From Candidatus Fusobacterium pullicola (lineage in GTDB: Bacteria; Fusobacteriota; Fusobacteriia; Fusobacteriales; Fusobacteriaceae), in NCBI GenBank assembly GCA_018883725.1, contig JAHLFN010000076.1:35510-99509 (forward strand): 64,000 nucleotides of DNA. The letters are read 5' to 3'. Position 1 is the first letter of the stretch. Each line of letters begins with the position of its first letter. Shown here piece after piece: positions 7,573 to 16,902 of the stretch. The translations under genes were made by a program, and so were the position numbers. Below the pieces are notes generated by a model. It ran no database searches. It was given only the letters and a program-made list of their open reading frames with translations, and was not told the DNA's origin.

Positions 7573-8400
7573 TTATTTATTTTCGTTGTATAAATCAGCT
7601 AATAATTTTTCTGAATCTAAGTTTTCTTTCTCTATATCTTTAAAATATCTGTAAGTGCTTACTTTTAACTCTGAACAAGCAGCTTCATCTGAAACAATAA
7701 TACCACTTCTATGTAGTTGAAGAGCTGAGATAGTCCACATATGGTTTACTCCTTCCTCTACTCCATGTTGAAGAGCTCTAGCTTTATTTGCACCTGTTAC
7801 CATGATTAAAACCTCTTTAGCATCTAATATAGTTCCAACTCCAACAGTTAAAGCAAGTTTAGGAACTTTATTGATATCTCCACCGAAGAATCTAGAGTTA
7901 GCTATTATTGTATCCATTGTTAACTCCTTATCTCTAGTTCTTGATGAAAGAGATGATCCAGGCTCATTAAATGCTATATGTCCATCTGGACCAATTCCTC
8001 CTAAGAATAGATGAATACCACCGTAAGATTTTATTTTATCTTCATATCTTTGACACTCTGCTTTATAATCTTTTGCCATACCATCTAAAATATTGATATT
8101 TTCCTTTGGAATATTAATATGAGCAAAGAAATTATGATGCATATAGTAGTGATAGCTTTGATCATTATCAGGTGTAAGTCCTACATATTCATCCATATTA
8201 AATGTAACTACATTTTCAAAAGAAACAATTCCATCTTTGTTTAATTGGATTAATCTCTTATACATTTCTAATGGTGTTCCTCCAGTAGGTAGTCCTAGTA
8301 CAAAAGGTCTCTCTTTAGTTGGCTTAAACTCATTAATTTTTCTTGCTACATATACTGCTGCCCAATCTCCTACATTTTTATCAGTAATAATTACTCTCAT
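7573..8400 (-). CDS. nagB: Glucosamine-6-phosphate deaminase
   Basis: Converts GlcN-6-P to fructose-6-P and ammonia. The 275 residues include the phosphate-binding [11 protein letters not shown], the active-site NMDEYVGL, and [17 protein letters not shown]. It lies between nagA and an RpiR-type regulator (21 bases) and is likely controlled by that regulator in response to amino sugar phosphates. It has an AGGAGG ribosome site. Confidence 0.97.
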   Translation of the reverse strand: MRVIITDKNVGDWAAVYVARKINEFKPTKERPFVLGLPTGGTPLEMYKRLIQLNKDGIVSFENVVTFNMDEYVGLTPDNDQSYHYYMHHNFFAHINIPKENINILDGMAKDYKAECQRYEDKIKSYGGIHLFLGGIGPDGHIAFNEPGSSLSSRTRDKELTMDTIIANSRFFGGDINKVPKLALTVGVGTILDAKEVLIMVTGANKARALQHGVEEGVNHMWTISALQLHRSGIIVSDEAACSELKVSTYRYFKDIEKENLDSEKLLADLYNENK

Positions 8401-8421
8401 TTTTATTCCTCCTAATTAAAT

Positions 8422-9276
8422 TTATTTTATTTTAAACCCTTGAACTAATTCAATAGCATCAAAGATATAGTCTTGCATATTTTTATTTTCTAACATCATT
8501 TTTATATATAACATATCTATTACAGTTAATTGTGATATTCTTGGTGATAATGCTGTTGATCTAAAATTATTTTTCATCTCTACAGTACTCAATTTTATAT
8601 CAGCTAAATCCCTTATAGGATTAGGAGCTATACTAGTCATAGCAATAACCTTTATTCCTTTGCTTTTAGCAATTTTTGTTATATTGTACATCTCCATTGT
8701 TTTACCACTGTGAGAGATAACAAAGAGAACATCATTTGCTCCCATTGTACTTAAACAACTTAGTTGCATATGAGTATCCGTTTCTATTAATGCATGTTTT
8801 CCAAGTTCTAAAAGTTTATAGAAAAAATCTTTTGCTACTATACCTGAGAATCCAATTCCAGCTAACATTACTTTGTCTGCTTTAGAAAGAGCTATTACTG
8901 CTTTCTCTAATTCCTCAAAATCAGTAACATCACATGTATCACTTATAGCTGTTATATTTTCAGTAGCAATTTTTCTTCCAATTATTTCAAAACTATCCTC
9001 GGCTTTAATCTCTTCGTGCATAATATTTATATGAGATTCAGCTTTTCTATTTCCCAAATCTTGACTTAATGAAAGTTTAAAATCTGGAAATCCTTTAAAA
9101 CCTAATCTTTTAGCAAATCTAACCACAGTAGCTTGACTTGTATTGGTAATATTTGCTAATTCATAAGTATTAAATTCTTTAATCTTTTCGGGATGTTCTA
9201 AAATATATTTTCCTACTTTTTTTTCAGTAGAACTCATATCCTTTAACATACTTTCAATTTTAATAAGTACCCCCAT
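8422..9276 (-). CDS. RpiR/MurR-family transcriptional regulator
   Basis: 284 residues: N-terminal HTH_6 DNA-binding domain (about 1-77; NITNTSQATVVRFAKRLGFKGFPDFK) and a C-terminal SIS sugar-phosphate isomerase domain (about 125-250; VMLAGIGFSG, VLFVISHSGKT) that senses phosphosugars. Directly upstream of nagB-nagA, it is the obvious local regulator, probably sensing GlcNAc-6-P, GlcN-6-P or MurNAc-6-P. The start has AGGAGG at the right distance. Confidence 0.92.
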   Translation of the reverse strand: MGVLIKIESMLKDMSSTEKKVGKYILEHPEKIKEFNTYELANITNTSQATVVRFAKRLGFKGFPDFKLSLSQDLGNRKAESHINIMHEEIKAEDSFEIIGRKIATENITAISDTCDVTDFEELEKAVIALSKADKVMLAGIGFSGIVAKDFFYKLLELGKHALIETDTHMQLSCLSTMGANDVLFVISHSGKTMEMYNITKIAKSKGIKVIAMTSIAPNPIRDLADIKLSTVEMKNNFRSTALSPRISQLTVIDMLYIKMMLENKNMQDYIFDAIELVQGFKIK

Positions 9277-9287
9277 TATAAGTCCTC

Positions 9288-10196
9288 CTATTTTTTCATA
9301 CTTCCTTGAGTAACATTTTCCTCTTTCATAAGTTTATCAATACTATTTAAAACATCTCTTTTGTTCAAACTCCAAAGTGGACCGATTAAACTATTTTTAT
9401 CTCCATCACCTGTTACTCTGTGTATAACTATATTATACGATAAATTTGCCAAAATTTTAACTATTTTTTTCACATATTCATCTTTTTTTTGTAATTTTAA
9501 TTCATTTCTATTATAAAGTTCTTCTAAAATGGTATTTTTAATAACATGAAGTAGATGAATTTTAACTCCCCAAGTTCCACATTCCTCTGCAAATACAGCT
9601 GTTTTCAGTGGGTCTTCTTCATCTTCATAAGGAAGTCCAACAATAATATGAGTTACAAACTTAATTTTTCTTTCATTTAATTTTTTAGTAGCATCTATAT
9701 AAGTTTGCAATGGATATTGACGATTAATTCTTCTAGCTACCTCTTCATTTATAGTTTGTAATCCTAATTCTATCCAAATAAAATATTTTTTATTTAATTC
9801 ATCTAACAAATCTAATACATCCTCTCCTAAACAATCTGGTCTAGTAGCAATAGCCAGTCCAACCACTCTAGGATGAGATAAGGCTCTTGTATAAATCTCT
9901 CTCAAATAATTTACATCAGCATATGTATTTGTAAAATTTTGAAAATAAGCTATAACTTCACCTTCTGGAAATTTCTTTTCTATTAATTTTAATTGTTCTT
10001 CAATTTGATTATATATTTCATCTCCACGTTTTCCAGCAAAATCTCCACTACCTCTTTCACTACAAAATATACACCCTTTTTTACTTAATTTTCCATCTCT
10101 ATTAGGGCAAGTAAAGCCTCCGTCAAGAGAAACTTTATATATTTTTTTTCCAAAAGTTAATTTAAAATAATTATCTAAACTATTATATCTTTTCAT
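9288..10196 (-). CDS. Radical SAM protein, TIGR01212/YhcC family
   Basis: 302-residue radical SAM enzyme. The cluster cysteines appear as CPNRDG followed by GCIFC, the family's spaced C...CxxC rather than the canonical CxxxCxxC. Other landmarks are ATRPDCLGEDVLDLL, IWIELGLQTINEEVARRINR and THIIVGLPYEDEEDPL. The YhcC family is widespread and of uncertain function (a link to RNA modification has been proposed). The nag genes follow after 11 bases, with no clear functional link. Confidence 0.88.
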   Translation of the reverse strand: MKRYNSLDNYFKLTFGKKIYKVSLDGGFTCPNRDGKLSKKGCIFCSERGSGDFAGKRGDEIYNQIEEQLKLIEKKFPEGEVIAYFQNFTNTYADVNYLREIYTRALSHPRVVGLAIATRPDCLGEDVLDLLDELNKKYFIWIELGLQTINEEVARRINRQYPLQTYIDATKKLNERKIKFVTHIIVGLPYEDEEDPLKTAVFAEECGTWGVKIHLLHVIKNTILEELYNRNELKLQKKDEYVKKIVKILANLSYNIVIHRVTGDGDKNSLIGPLWSLNKRDVLNSIDKLMKEENVTQGSMKK

Positions 10197-10228
10197 TTTT
10201 TCCTCTATAAATTTTGTTACAATATTCT

Positions 10229-10686
10229 TTATTTTTTAAGAATCATAATCTTTTCTATTCCACTTTTAAAAGTTTTTTTAACTTGTATTTCATCTTCAAC
10301 TACAGATATTATTTCATAAGTATTTCCATTAGAAATCCAAGTTTTTCCTACTATAAGAGGAGCTTTTAATACTATTTCTCCAGAATTTATATCAAGAGTA
10401 GATAAATCTGCTACTTGAGCTTCTCCAGTGAATAAAAGCAAGATCTCTTCATTATTTAAGTAATAAACTCTTTGAACAGTTGTAGCTGTATCTATTGTAT
10501 TTTCTACTAAAAATTTTTTACCATCTAACTCTATTATATTAGAGTCTATTCTATAATTAGCATTCTCAAATCCTCCAGAATAGTTTGATCATTTTCTACA
10601 AAAAAGTCTTCTACTTTTAATTTATGAGTACTTGTACAACCTAGAAAAAATAAACTTCCTATAAAAATTGCTAACTTTATTTTCAT
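10229..10686 (-). pseudogene. Small lipoprotein gene with one frameshift
   Basis: From the ATG at 10686 a lipoprotein signal is read: MKIKLAIFIGSLFFLGCTST, with the lipobox LFFLGC. That frame stops at 10546-10548. The rest of the protein continues in another frame (YSGGFENANYRIDS..., to the stop at 10229), and one extra base near 10580-10590 would join them into about 152 residues. The shorter ATG-initiated frame at 10441 has no ribosome site and lacks the signal. The ancestral protein was a membrane-anchored lipoprotein of unknown function, six bases downstream of comB. A sequencing error is possible. Confidence 0.7.
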
Positions 10687-10692
10687 TTATCT

Positions 10693-11406
10693 CTACTCCT
10701 TTACTAATATTTTACCATCTTTATAAAATGGTAAAATATCATATTTATCTATTGTAAAACAATGTTTCATATCTTCTATAAAACCGATAGATTTCAAATA
10801 CTCATAGTGTTTAGTTCCAGTTAAAGTTAAGGCTATATCTTTAGAATTTTCTGCTATAATTTTTAATGCTATAGCTATATCAGATAATTCTATATTTTTT
10901 TGTTTAGTTACTCTTTTGATTATTTCTCCAGCACAAAGTGCATCATCCAACGAAAAATTATCATCAGTACCAGAACATATAATTACTATATCTTTATTAT
11001 CTTCTATAATTTGTTTAACTATTCTTCCTATATTTAAAAAAGATGCTATATATATTCTCTCTGCTCCAATGGCACTTTTTTCTATTGCTCTTGTTCCGTT
11101 GCTAGTAGTCATATACATATTTCTACCTTCTATTAACTCTTTTGAATATTCTAGCGGAGAATTACCACAATCAAATCCAACTATTTTAATTCCCTTTCTT
11201 TCTCCACAAAGTAAAGGATTAGTATCTTTCTTAGAATTTTCTAAAACAGATTCAATATCTTTGTATGGATATATAGCCTTTACACCATTTGCTAAAGCAG
11301 TTGTTATAACACTAGTAGCTCTTAAAACATCTATTATAATAGCTGTTTTTCCTTTTACTTTCTCTTGAGTAATATTACCAGCAATATCAATTACATCTAT
11401 TTTCAT
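10693..11406 (-). CDS. comB: 2-phosphosulfolactate phosphatase family protein (ComB-like)
   Basis: 237 residues with the ComB pattern: IIIDVLRATSVITTALANG near the N-terminus, CGERKGIKIVGFDCGNSP in the middle, TTSNGTRAI and ICSGTDDNFSLDDALCAGEI. ComB dephosphorylates 2-phosphosulfolactate in coenzyme M synthesis in methanogens; in bacteria of this type no CoM pathway is expected, so the physiological substrate is open. It is first in the run that ends with nagA and has a consensus-like promoter (11440-11468). Confidence 0.85.
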   Translation of the reverse strand: MKIDVIDIAGNITQEKVKGKTAIIIDVLRATSVITTALANGVKAIYPYKDIESVLENSKKDTNPLLCGERKGIKIVGFDCGNSPLEYSKELIEGRNMYMTTSNGTRAIEKSAIGAERIYIASFLNIGRIVKQIIEDNKDIVIICSGTDDNFSLDDALCAGEIIKRVTKQKNIELSDIAIALKIIAENSKDIALTLTGTKHYEYLKSIGFIEDMKHCFTIDKYDILPFYKDGKILVKE

Positions 11407-11439
11407 ATCTCCTCCCTATTTATACTCTTTCCTAATAAG

Positions 11440-11468
11440 AGAATATCCTATTATTTGTGAAAAGTCAA
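11440..11468 (-). promoter_or_regulatory. Promoter of the comB-to-nagA run
   Basis: On the minus strand TTGACT (11468-11463), 17-base spacer, TATTCT (11445-11440). It lies between the preceding terminator and comB. Confidence 0.65.
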
Positions 11469-11472
11469 ATAA

Positions 11473-11519
11473 AAAAGCTACCATTCTAACTTTTTACTTA
11501 GAATTTGGTAGCTTTTTTT
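11473..11519 (-). terminator. Terminator of the amino acid ABC transporter operon
   Basis: AAAAAAGCTACCA and TTCTAA pair with TTAGAA and TGGTAGCTTTTTT around a short loop. It has U-runs on both strands and abuts the binding-protein stop codon. Confidence 0.85.
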
Positions 11520-11520
11520 A

Positions 11521-12246
11521 TTAGTTAAAATATTTTTCTATTAATTTATCATAAGTTCCATTTGCTTTTATTTCAGTTAAAGCTTTTTCAATTTTTTCTA
11601 ATAGAGCTTTATCGTTTTTTCTTATAGCTATAGCGTACTCTTCTTTTGCTGCATCAGCCTCAGCTAATTTTAATCCTGGATTTTGTTTTACATAATTTTT
11701 AGCTGGTTCAGAGTCTAAAACAACAGCATCAGCCTTATCAGCTTTTAAAGCCATTATACCAGCATAAGCAGCGTTAAATCTTTCTATTTTAACTCCTTCT
11801 ATCTCACTTACAACAGTATCACCAGTAAATCCTAACATAACTCCAACTCTTTTTCCTTTTAAGTCCTCAAAAGATTTTATACTGTTATCTCCTTCTTTTA
11901 CTATTATAACTTGACTAGCTGTATAATAAGGTTGTGTAAATGCAACTGTTTTCATTCTCTCTTCAGTAGCTGTCATTCCTGCTATTACAACATCAACTTT
12001 CTTTAATTGTAAAGCTGGTAATAACCCATCAAAAGCCATATCCTGGATTTTTATATCAGCATTTAATACTTTTCCAATCTCGTTCATTAATTCAATATCA
12101 AATCCTGTTATTTTTCCATTTTCTAAATATTCAAATGGAGGAAATTCAGCATTTGTTCCAACATATATTTTTTCTTTAGCTAAAGCTGTAGCCGATAAAG
12201 ATAGCACCATTATTCCAATTAAAGCTTTTTTTAATAGTTTTTTCAT
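11521..12246 (-). CDS. Polar amino acid ABC transporter, periplasmic binding protein
   Basis: 241 residues. Residues 1-23 are a signal peptide ending ATALA with no lipobox, so the protein should be free in the periplasm, which fits a diderm. The mature part is an SBP_bac_3 fold: YVGTNAEFPPFEYLENGKITGFDIELM, DGLLPALQLKKVDVVIAGMT, TQPYY, GKRVGVMLGFTGD. It captures a polar amino acid for the permease and ATPase encoded upstream (36-base gap). The ligand cannot be read reliably from sequence; the leader region hints at arginine but that is weak. Confidence 0.92.
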   Translation of the reverse strand: MKKLLKKALIGIMVLSLSATALAKEKIYVGTNAEFPPFEYLENGKITGFDIELMNEIGKVLNADIKIQDMAFDGLLPALQLKKVDVVIAGMTATEERMKTVAFTQPYYTASQVIIVKEGDNSIKSFEDLKGKRVGVMLGFTGDTVVSEIEGVKIERFNAAYAGIMALKADKADAVVLDSEPAKNYVKQNPGLKLAEADAAKEEYAIAIRKNDKALLEKIEKALTEIKANGTYDKLIEKYFN

Positions 12247-12281
12247 AATAAATATTCTCCTTTTTTATTAAGATTTTTTAA

Positions 12282-13010
12282 TTATTTATTTAATACTTTA
12301 TTTAAGAATTCTTGTGTTCTTTCATGTTTAGGATTAAAGAATAATTCATTTGGAGTAGTATCCTCTAATATGTTTCCTCTATCCATGAAGAAAATTCTAT
12401 TTGCAACATTTTTAGCAAATCCCATCTCATGAGTTACTATAAGCATTGTCATTCCCTCTTCAGCTAACTCTCTCATTACATCTAGAACCTCTTTTATCAT
12501 TTCAGGGTCTAGAGCTGATGTAGGTTCATCAAATAACATTATTTCAGGCTCCATTGCTAAAGCTCTAGCAATAGCTATTCTTTGTTTTTGTCCTCCAGAT
12601 AATTGGTTTGGATAACTACTTGCTTTATCTTTAAGTCCAACTTTTTCAAGTAAAACAAGAGCTTTCTTCTCGGCAACTTCTTGAGATATATTTTTTAATT
12701 TCATAGGTGCTAATGTTAAATTTTCCATAACAGTTTTATGTGGAAATAGATTAAAGTGTTGAAACACCATCCCTACTTTTTGACGAATTAAATTTATATC
12801 AGTTTTTTCATCCATTATATCTTGATCTTTTATATATATATGTCCACTTGTTGGTTCTTCCAATTTATTGATACATCTTAAAAATGTAGATTTTCCACTT
12901 CCAGATGGTCCAATAATAGCAATAATATCACCTTTATTAACCTTAGCATCTATTCCTTTTAATACTTCTAAATTTCCATAACTTTTACATAATTTTTCAA
13001 TCTTAATCAC
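12282..13010 (-). CDS. Polar amino acid ABC transporter, ATP-binding protein
   Basis: 242-residue ATPase of the HisP/GlnQ type. Walker [11 protein letters not shown]-loop [15 protein letters not shown], signature LSGGQKQR, Walker [13 protein letters not shown] and the H-loop VTHEMGF are all intact. It energises uptake by the adjoining permease and binding protein. Its start overlaps the permease end by 8 bases, indicating translational coupling. Confidence 0.95.
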   Translation of the reverse strand: MIKIEKLCKSYGNLEVLKGIDAKVNKGDIIAIIGPSGSGKSTFLRCINKLEEPTSGHIYIKDQDIMDEKTDINLIRQKVGMVFQHFNLFPHKTVMENLTLAPMKLKNISQEVAEKKALVLLEKVGLKDKASSYPNQLSGGQKQRIAIARALAMEPEIMLFDEPTSALDPEMIKEVLDVMRELAEEGMTMLIVTHEMGFAKNVANRIFFMDRGNILEDTTPNELFFNPKHERTQEFLNKVLNK

Positions 13011-13713
13011 TTACTTTCAACCCCTTTTCTATTCCTCTCATAAATTTAGTAAACATAGCTGTCATAATTAAATAGATAAGACCTACAGCTAATAGTGGTT
13101 CTACACCTCTATATGTTTGACTTGTAATAATATTAGCCGAACGTAATAAGTCAACTCCACCTATAAATCCAACTATAGATGTTTCTTTTAATAAAGTTAT
13201 AAATTCACTTACAAGTGCTGGTAAAATTTTCTTAACAGCTTGAGGTATAATTATCTCTTTCATAGCTTGACCATAATTCATTCCTAAAGCTCTTGCAGCT
13301 TCCATTTGTCCTTTATCTAATCCTTCTATTCCAGCTCTTATTATTTCAGCAACATAAGCACCAGAGTTAATACCAAATGAGATAGCAGCTATTACTAAAA
13401 TAGGTGTATCTCTTAAGCTTCCTACAAATATTAAGTTTGCTAAAATCATAAGTTGTACCACTGCTGGTGTTCCTCTTATTAAATCAACATAAGCAAAGGC
13501 CAATTTTGAAAGTGGGTTAAATTTTTTCCATTTTTCACTATGTTTAAATGGATAAAAATGTGAAAGTTGTAATAGAGCTATAAATATTCCTAGAGCAACT
13601 CCTATTATAGCTGCCAAAGCTGTTGTTCCTACAGAAAAGGCAAGTCCATTTAATATATATTTATATCTCTCACCTCCTATAAAAATATCTTTCAGTAGTG
13701 CTAAATACTCCAT
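13003..13713 (-). CDS. Polar amino acid ABC transporter, permease
   Basis: 236-residue HisM/GlnP-family membrane protein with about five hydrophobic segments and the EAA loop ([22 protein letters not shown]) that docks on the ATPase. It is the first structural gene of the transporter operon, with an AAGGAGG ribosome site. No second permease is present, so it probably forms a homodimer. Its transcription seems to pass through the terminator at 13757-13793, so expression is likely controlled by attenuation. Confidence 0.93.
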   Translation of the reverse strand: MEYLALLKDIFIGGERYKYILNGLAFSVGTTALAAIIGVALGIFIALLQLSHFYPFKHSEKWKKFNPLSKLAFAYVDLIRGTPAVVQLMILANLIFVGSLRDTPILVIAAISFGINSGAYVAEIIRAGIEGLDKGQMEAARALGMNYGQAMKEIIIPQAVKKILPALVSEFITLLKETSIVGFIGGVDLLRSANIITSQTYRGVEPLLAVGLIYLIMTAMFTKFMRGIEKGLKVSD

Positions 13714-13756
13714 TTTTCCTCCTTAATACTTTTAATTATTATATATTTTTATTTTT

Positions 13757-13793
13757 TATAAAAAAAAATACAGACACTAAAAATGTCTGTATT
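13757..13793 (-). terminator. Attenuator terminator upstream of the transporter operon
   Basis: On the minus strand AATACAGACA (13793-13784) pairs perfectly with TGTCTGTATT (13776-13767), 7-base loop, followed by a U run (13766-13757). It lies between the promoter/leader ORF and the permease gene, so it can only act as a leader terminator. Its 5' arm (13783-13794) can alternatively pair, 10 of 12 positions, with the end of the leader ORF (13905-13916). Confidence 0.8.
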
Positions 13794-13898
13794 ACATACC
13801 CTTAAATAATCCAATATCACTAATATATTACTTAATATTGGTTACTCTTTTATGCTCATGAAAAAAATAAAATTACCTTCTTCAATCTTTTCAAAAAG

Positions 13899-13985
13899 TT
13901 AGTATAATGCAGTCATTTTAATAGACAAGGCTATATTATTATAAATTTTATCTCTATAATTCCTCATCCTAAAATTCCTTAACAT
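13899..13985 (-). CDS. Putative 28-residue leader peptide for attenuation
   Basis: An ATG at 13985 follows a strong AAAGGAGGAAGT ribosome site and opens 28 codons ending in TAA at 13899. The peptide is MLRNFRMRNYRDKI followed by YNNIALSIKMTALY. Four of the first eleven residues are Arg, written AGG, AGG, AGG, AGA. It lies inside the transcribed leader of the ABC transporter operon, and its last sense codons (ATG ACT GCA TTA) are complementary to the terminator's 5' arm. This suggests a ribosome-stalling sensor, perhaps for arginine; the amino acid sensed is inference. Confidence 0.6.
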   Translation of the reverse strand: MLRNFRMRNYRDKIYNNIALSIKMTALY

Positions 13986-14015
13986 TTTACTTCCTCCTTT
14001 TTTTAATTTTATTCG

Positions 14016-14044
14016 ATTATACCCCATATCGTTAAAAAAGTCAA
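14016..14044 (-). promoter_or_regulatory. Promoter of the amino acid transporter leader
   Basis: On the minus strand TTGACT (14044-14039), a 17-base spacer, TATAAT (14021-14016). The start site would be near 14009, giving a leader of about 250 bases before the attenuator. Confidence 0.8.
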
Positions 14045-14067
14045 TTATTTTTTCTTGTTTTTAGAAA

Positions 14068-15258
14068 TTATTTTTTATTATATTCCTCTAGAGCTCTTCT
14101 TAAAACTATCATAGCATTTTCAATATCATCAACATTTGTACAGAATGAAAATCTTACTTCCTGCTCTCCCATGCCCTCTGTTTGATAAAATCCTGGCCCA
14201 GGAGCTATAAGTAGAGTCTTTCCATCATAAGAGTAATCCGTTAATAACCATTTAGCAAATTTTTCAGCATTATCTACAGGAAGTTTTGCAAAAATATAAA
14301 AAGCTCCTTGAGGCTTAGAACAGATTACACCAGGTATTTTACTTAAATATCCATACATTAGATCTCTTCTACTTTTATACTTTAATCTTACATCCTCAAA
14401 ATAGCTATCCATTGTATTTATAAGGTTTGCTGCAGCATGTTGCTCAATTGTAGAAACACATAGTCTAGCTTGACAAAACTTTAAAATATAATTCATTAAT
14501 TCATGATTTTTACTAGCTATAAGCCCTATTCTAGCACCACAAGCACTATAGTGTTTTGATATGCTATCTACTAATATTACTCTATCTTTTAAATCTTCCA
14601 TCTTCATAACTGATGTATATGGGCTATCATCATATACAAATTGTCTATATACTTCATCAGCTATTATATATAGATCATATTTTTTAGCTATTTCTCCAAT
14701 CATTCTAATCTCTTCTTCTGTATAAACAGTTCCAGTTGGATTTACTGGATTAGAAAACATAATAGCTCTTGTTTTAGGTGTAATTAATTTCTCTATCTCT
14801 TCTTGAGAAGGGAGATGGAAATTATTCTCTATAGTAGTAGGAATAGGCTTAACCTTTGCTCCTGAAAAAGCTGAGAAACTTGAATAATTTGAATAGAAAG
14901 GCTCTGGAACTAGTATCTCTTCACCTTCATTGCAAATAGCCATAATTGTAAATAAAATAGCTTCACTACCACCTTGTGTAATTAAGATATCATCTACATC
15001 TATATCAATTCCACTAGCTTTATAACTTTTTACAAAACTTTCTCTTAATTTTAAAATTCCTTTTGAATCTGAGTATGTAACAATTTTTTCTTTATAGTTA
15101 TTTAAACCTTCAAAAAAAGAATCTGGTGTTACTATATTAGGTTGTCCTATATTTAATTTATATACTTTAATTCCTCTTTTTTCTGCTTCATCTGCAAGAG
15201 GTATCAACTTTCTTATTGGTGAAAAATTCATCTCTATTGCTCTATTGGATATCTTCAT
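14068..15258 (-). CDS. Class I pyridoxal-phosphate aminotransferase
   Basis: 396-residue fold-type I aminotransferase of the aspartate/aromatic aminotransferase superfamily. Landmarks: NIGQPNIVTPD, FSNPVNPTGTVYTEEE, IIADEVYRQFVYDD and the PLP lysine in DSISKHYSACGARIGL. Substrate is not predictable; the neighbours are amino acid uptake systems. An upstream in-frame TTG at 15276 would add six residues, but the GGGAG ribosome site lies within those codons, so the ATG at 15258 is preferred. Confidence 0.92.
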   Translation of the reverse strand: MKISNRAIEMNFSPIRKLIPLADEAEKRGIKVYKLNIGQPNIVTPDSFFEGLNNYKEKIVTYSDSKGILKLRESFVKSYKASGIDIDVDDILITQGGSEAILFTIMAICNEGEEILVPEPFYSNYSSFSAFSGAKVKPIPTTIENNFHLPSQEEIEKLITPKTRAIMFSNPVNPTGTVYTEEEIRMIGEIAKKYDLYIIADEVYRQFVYDDSPYTSVMKMEDLKDRVILVDSISKHYSACGARIGLIASKNHELMNYILKFCQARLCVSTIEQHAAANLINTMDSYFEDVRLKYKSRRDLMYGYLSKIPGVICSKPQGAFYIFAKLPVDNAEKFAKWLLTDYSYDGKTLLIAPGPGFYQTEGMGEQEVRFSFCTNVDDIENAMIVLRRALEEYNKK

Positions 15259-15295
15259 AACTCTCCCTCTTTTCAATTTTAATTTTCATTCATTA

Positions 15296-15324
15296 ATTTT
15301 ATCATAACTTTAAAAAAAATTCAA
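15296..15324 (-). promoter_or_regulatory. Promoter of the aminotransferase gene
   Basis: On the minus strand TTGAAT (15324-15319), 17-base spacer, TAAAAT (15301-15296). Confidence 0.5.
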
Positions 15325-15340
15325 AATATTTATTAAAATA

Positions 15341-15382
15341 AAAATAGGAGTTGTATCATATATTGAATTTTACAACTCCCAT
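15341..15382 (-). terminator. Terminator of the symporter gene
   Basis: ATAGGAGTTGTA (15344-15355) pairs with TACAACTCCCAT (15371-15382, one mismatch). On the minus strand the stem is followed by a U-rich stretch, closing the symporter transcript. Confidence 0.7.
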
Positions 15383-15400
15383 TTCTAGTTTTACTATATT

Positions 15401-16732
15401 TTATTTATTATAAGTTTCTTCATTTAACATATTTTCACTCTTAGCCACATATATACTAGCAGCACTATCTCCTATTACATTTAGAGAAGTTACTAACATC
15501 TCTATAGGTCTATTAATAGCTAGTATTAATGAATAAGTAAGTATTGCTGTATCATTAACATATCCAAGTCCAGATAGTATTGTAAATAGTACTATTGCTC
15601 CAGCTCCAGGTGCCGCTGGTGTTCCAACTGAAGCTATTAGTGCAAGAACTCCAATAACAAATATATTAGCAAGTCCTAACTCGTATCCAGCTGTACTTGC
15701 CACAAATACTGCAGCAATAACTTGCATAATAGCAGTTCCATTCATATTAGTAGTCATTCCTAGTGGAAGTACAAATGAAGCTATATCCTCATTAACTCCA
15801 AGTTCTTCTACAGTAGTTTTTGTATTTAATGGTAAAGTAGCTGCAGATGAAGATGTAGAAAATCCAAATAAAGCTACCTTAGAAGCTTTTCTTATAAATG
15901 GTAAAGGACTTAATCTTGTTGAAGCTACTATTAAAAGTGAATATCCAAATATTAAGAATAAAAGTAATGTTATTGTTGTAGATACTACGTAAATTAAAGC
16001 TGGTTTTAAGTGCTCTACTCCGTAAGCAGCAAATGTTCTAGTTAATAAAACAAATATAGCTATTGGTCCAAAAGTATTTATAACAAATGATAAAAACTTT
16101 ATAACAATATCATTAATCTCTTGTAAAAATCCTTTTACATAGTGTGTTTTATCCCCAAGTGAATTAATACAAAGTCCAGTAGATACAGCTAAGAATACAG
16201 CCGCTAAAACTCCACCATTTTGTGAAAACGCTGCAAATATATTATTTGGAACTATTTGCATAATCATAAGAAGTGGATTACTTCCAGTTTTTCCTGTTAC
16301 TACATTAACACCTGATTCAATTTGGATGTTAAAAGCTCCAGACATATTTAAAGCCATTCCAACAAATCCAGCTAAAGTTAAAGCTAATACTGATGATACT
16401 AAAAAGAATCCTAAAGTTTTATAAGATATACGTCCTAGTTTTCTTGTATCACTGATATGACATATAGCAAGAGTTATTGATGTATATACCATTGGTATAA
16501 TTACTAACTGTAATGAATTTATAAATAGTTGTCCTATTATATAAAATAAACCGATTGCTCTTTCTCCACCTTTAGCTCCTATATCTTGGAACAGTAAGAA
16601 GTTTAAAAATTTCCAAGCTCCACTTTCTACTCCTACTTTTTCCCTTAAAAAGATACATAAAAATCCAGCAATGATACCTAACACTAGAGCTATACTCATT
16701 TTAATAGCTAGTGTATTAGAGTGTTTTTTCAT
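15401..16732 (-). CDS. Dicarboxylate/amino acid:cation symporter (DAACS family)
   Basis: 443-residue polytopic membrane protein of the GltP/GltT/DctA/SstT family. The serine-rich hairpin motif (GFSTSSSAATLPLN), the TM7 segment GMTTNMNGTAIMQ, and the HP2 region GTPAAPGAGAIVL are present. It couples Na+ or H+ entry to uptake of glutamate, aspartate, C4-dicarboxylates or serine/threonine; the exact substrate is open. It has its own perfect promoter and terminator, so it is a single-gene unit. Confidence 0.93.
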   Translation of the reverse strand: MKKHSNTLAIKMSIALVLGIIAGFLCIFLREKVGVESGAWKFLNFLLFQDIGAKGGERAIGLFYIIGQLFINSLQLVIIPMVYTSITLAICHISDTRKLGRISYKTLGFFLVSSVLALTLAGFVGMALNMSGAFNIQIESGVNVVTGKTGSNPLLMIMQIVPNNIFAAFSQNGGVLAAVFLAVSTGLCINSLGDKTHYVKGFLQEINDIVIKFLSFVINTFGPIAIFVLLTRTFAAYGVEHLKPALIYVVSTTITLLLFLIFGYSLLIVASTRLSPLPFIRKASKVALFGFSTSSSAATLPLNTKTTVEELGVNEDIASFVLPLGMTTNMNGTAIMQVIAAVFVASTAGYELGLANIFVIGVLALIASVGTPAAPGAGAIVLFTILSGLGYVNDTAILTYSLILAINRPIEMLVTSLNVIGDSAASIYVAKSENMLNEETYNK

Positions 16733-16777
16733 TTATTTTTTCCTCCTAATAATTAATTAAAAAAATTCCTAAAAATT

Positions 16778-16806
16778 ATTATATTCTAAAATTTAAAATA
16801 TGTCAA
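16778..16806 (-). promoter_or_regulatory. Perfect consensus promoter of the symporter gene
   Basis: On the minus strand TTGACA (16806-16801), 17-base spacer, TATAAT (16783-16778). Confidence 0.8.
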
Positions 16807-16840
16807 AGAGTTTTTCACAATTTTGTCATAATATTTTAGA

Positions 16841-16886
16841 AAAATAAATAGAGAAATTTTCTCAATTAAGAAAAAACTTCTCTATT
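16841..16886 (-). terminator. Terminator of the cobalamin operon
   Basis: AATAGAGAA (16847-16855) pairs with TTCTCTATT (16878-16886), with further A-T pairs inside. The minus-strand continuation is U-rich. Confidence 0.6.
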
Positions 16887-16902
16887 AGTTTAGTATATTT
16901 TA

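Noticed and set aside
13757..14044. Known riboswitch (lysine, glycine, SAM) or T-box in the transporter leader
   Set aside because: None of the conserved cores could be found; the translated leader ORF and complementarity fit attenuation better.
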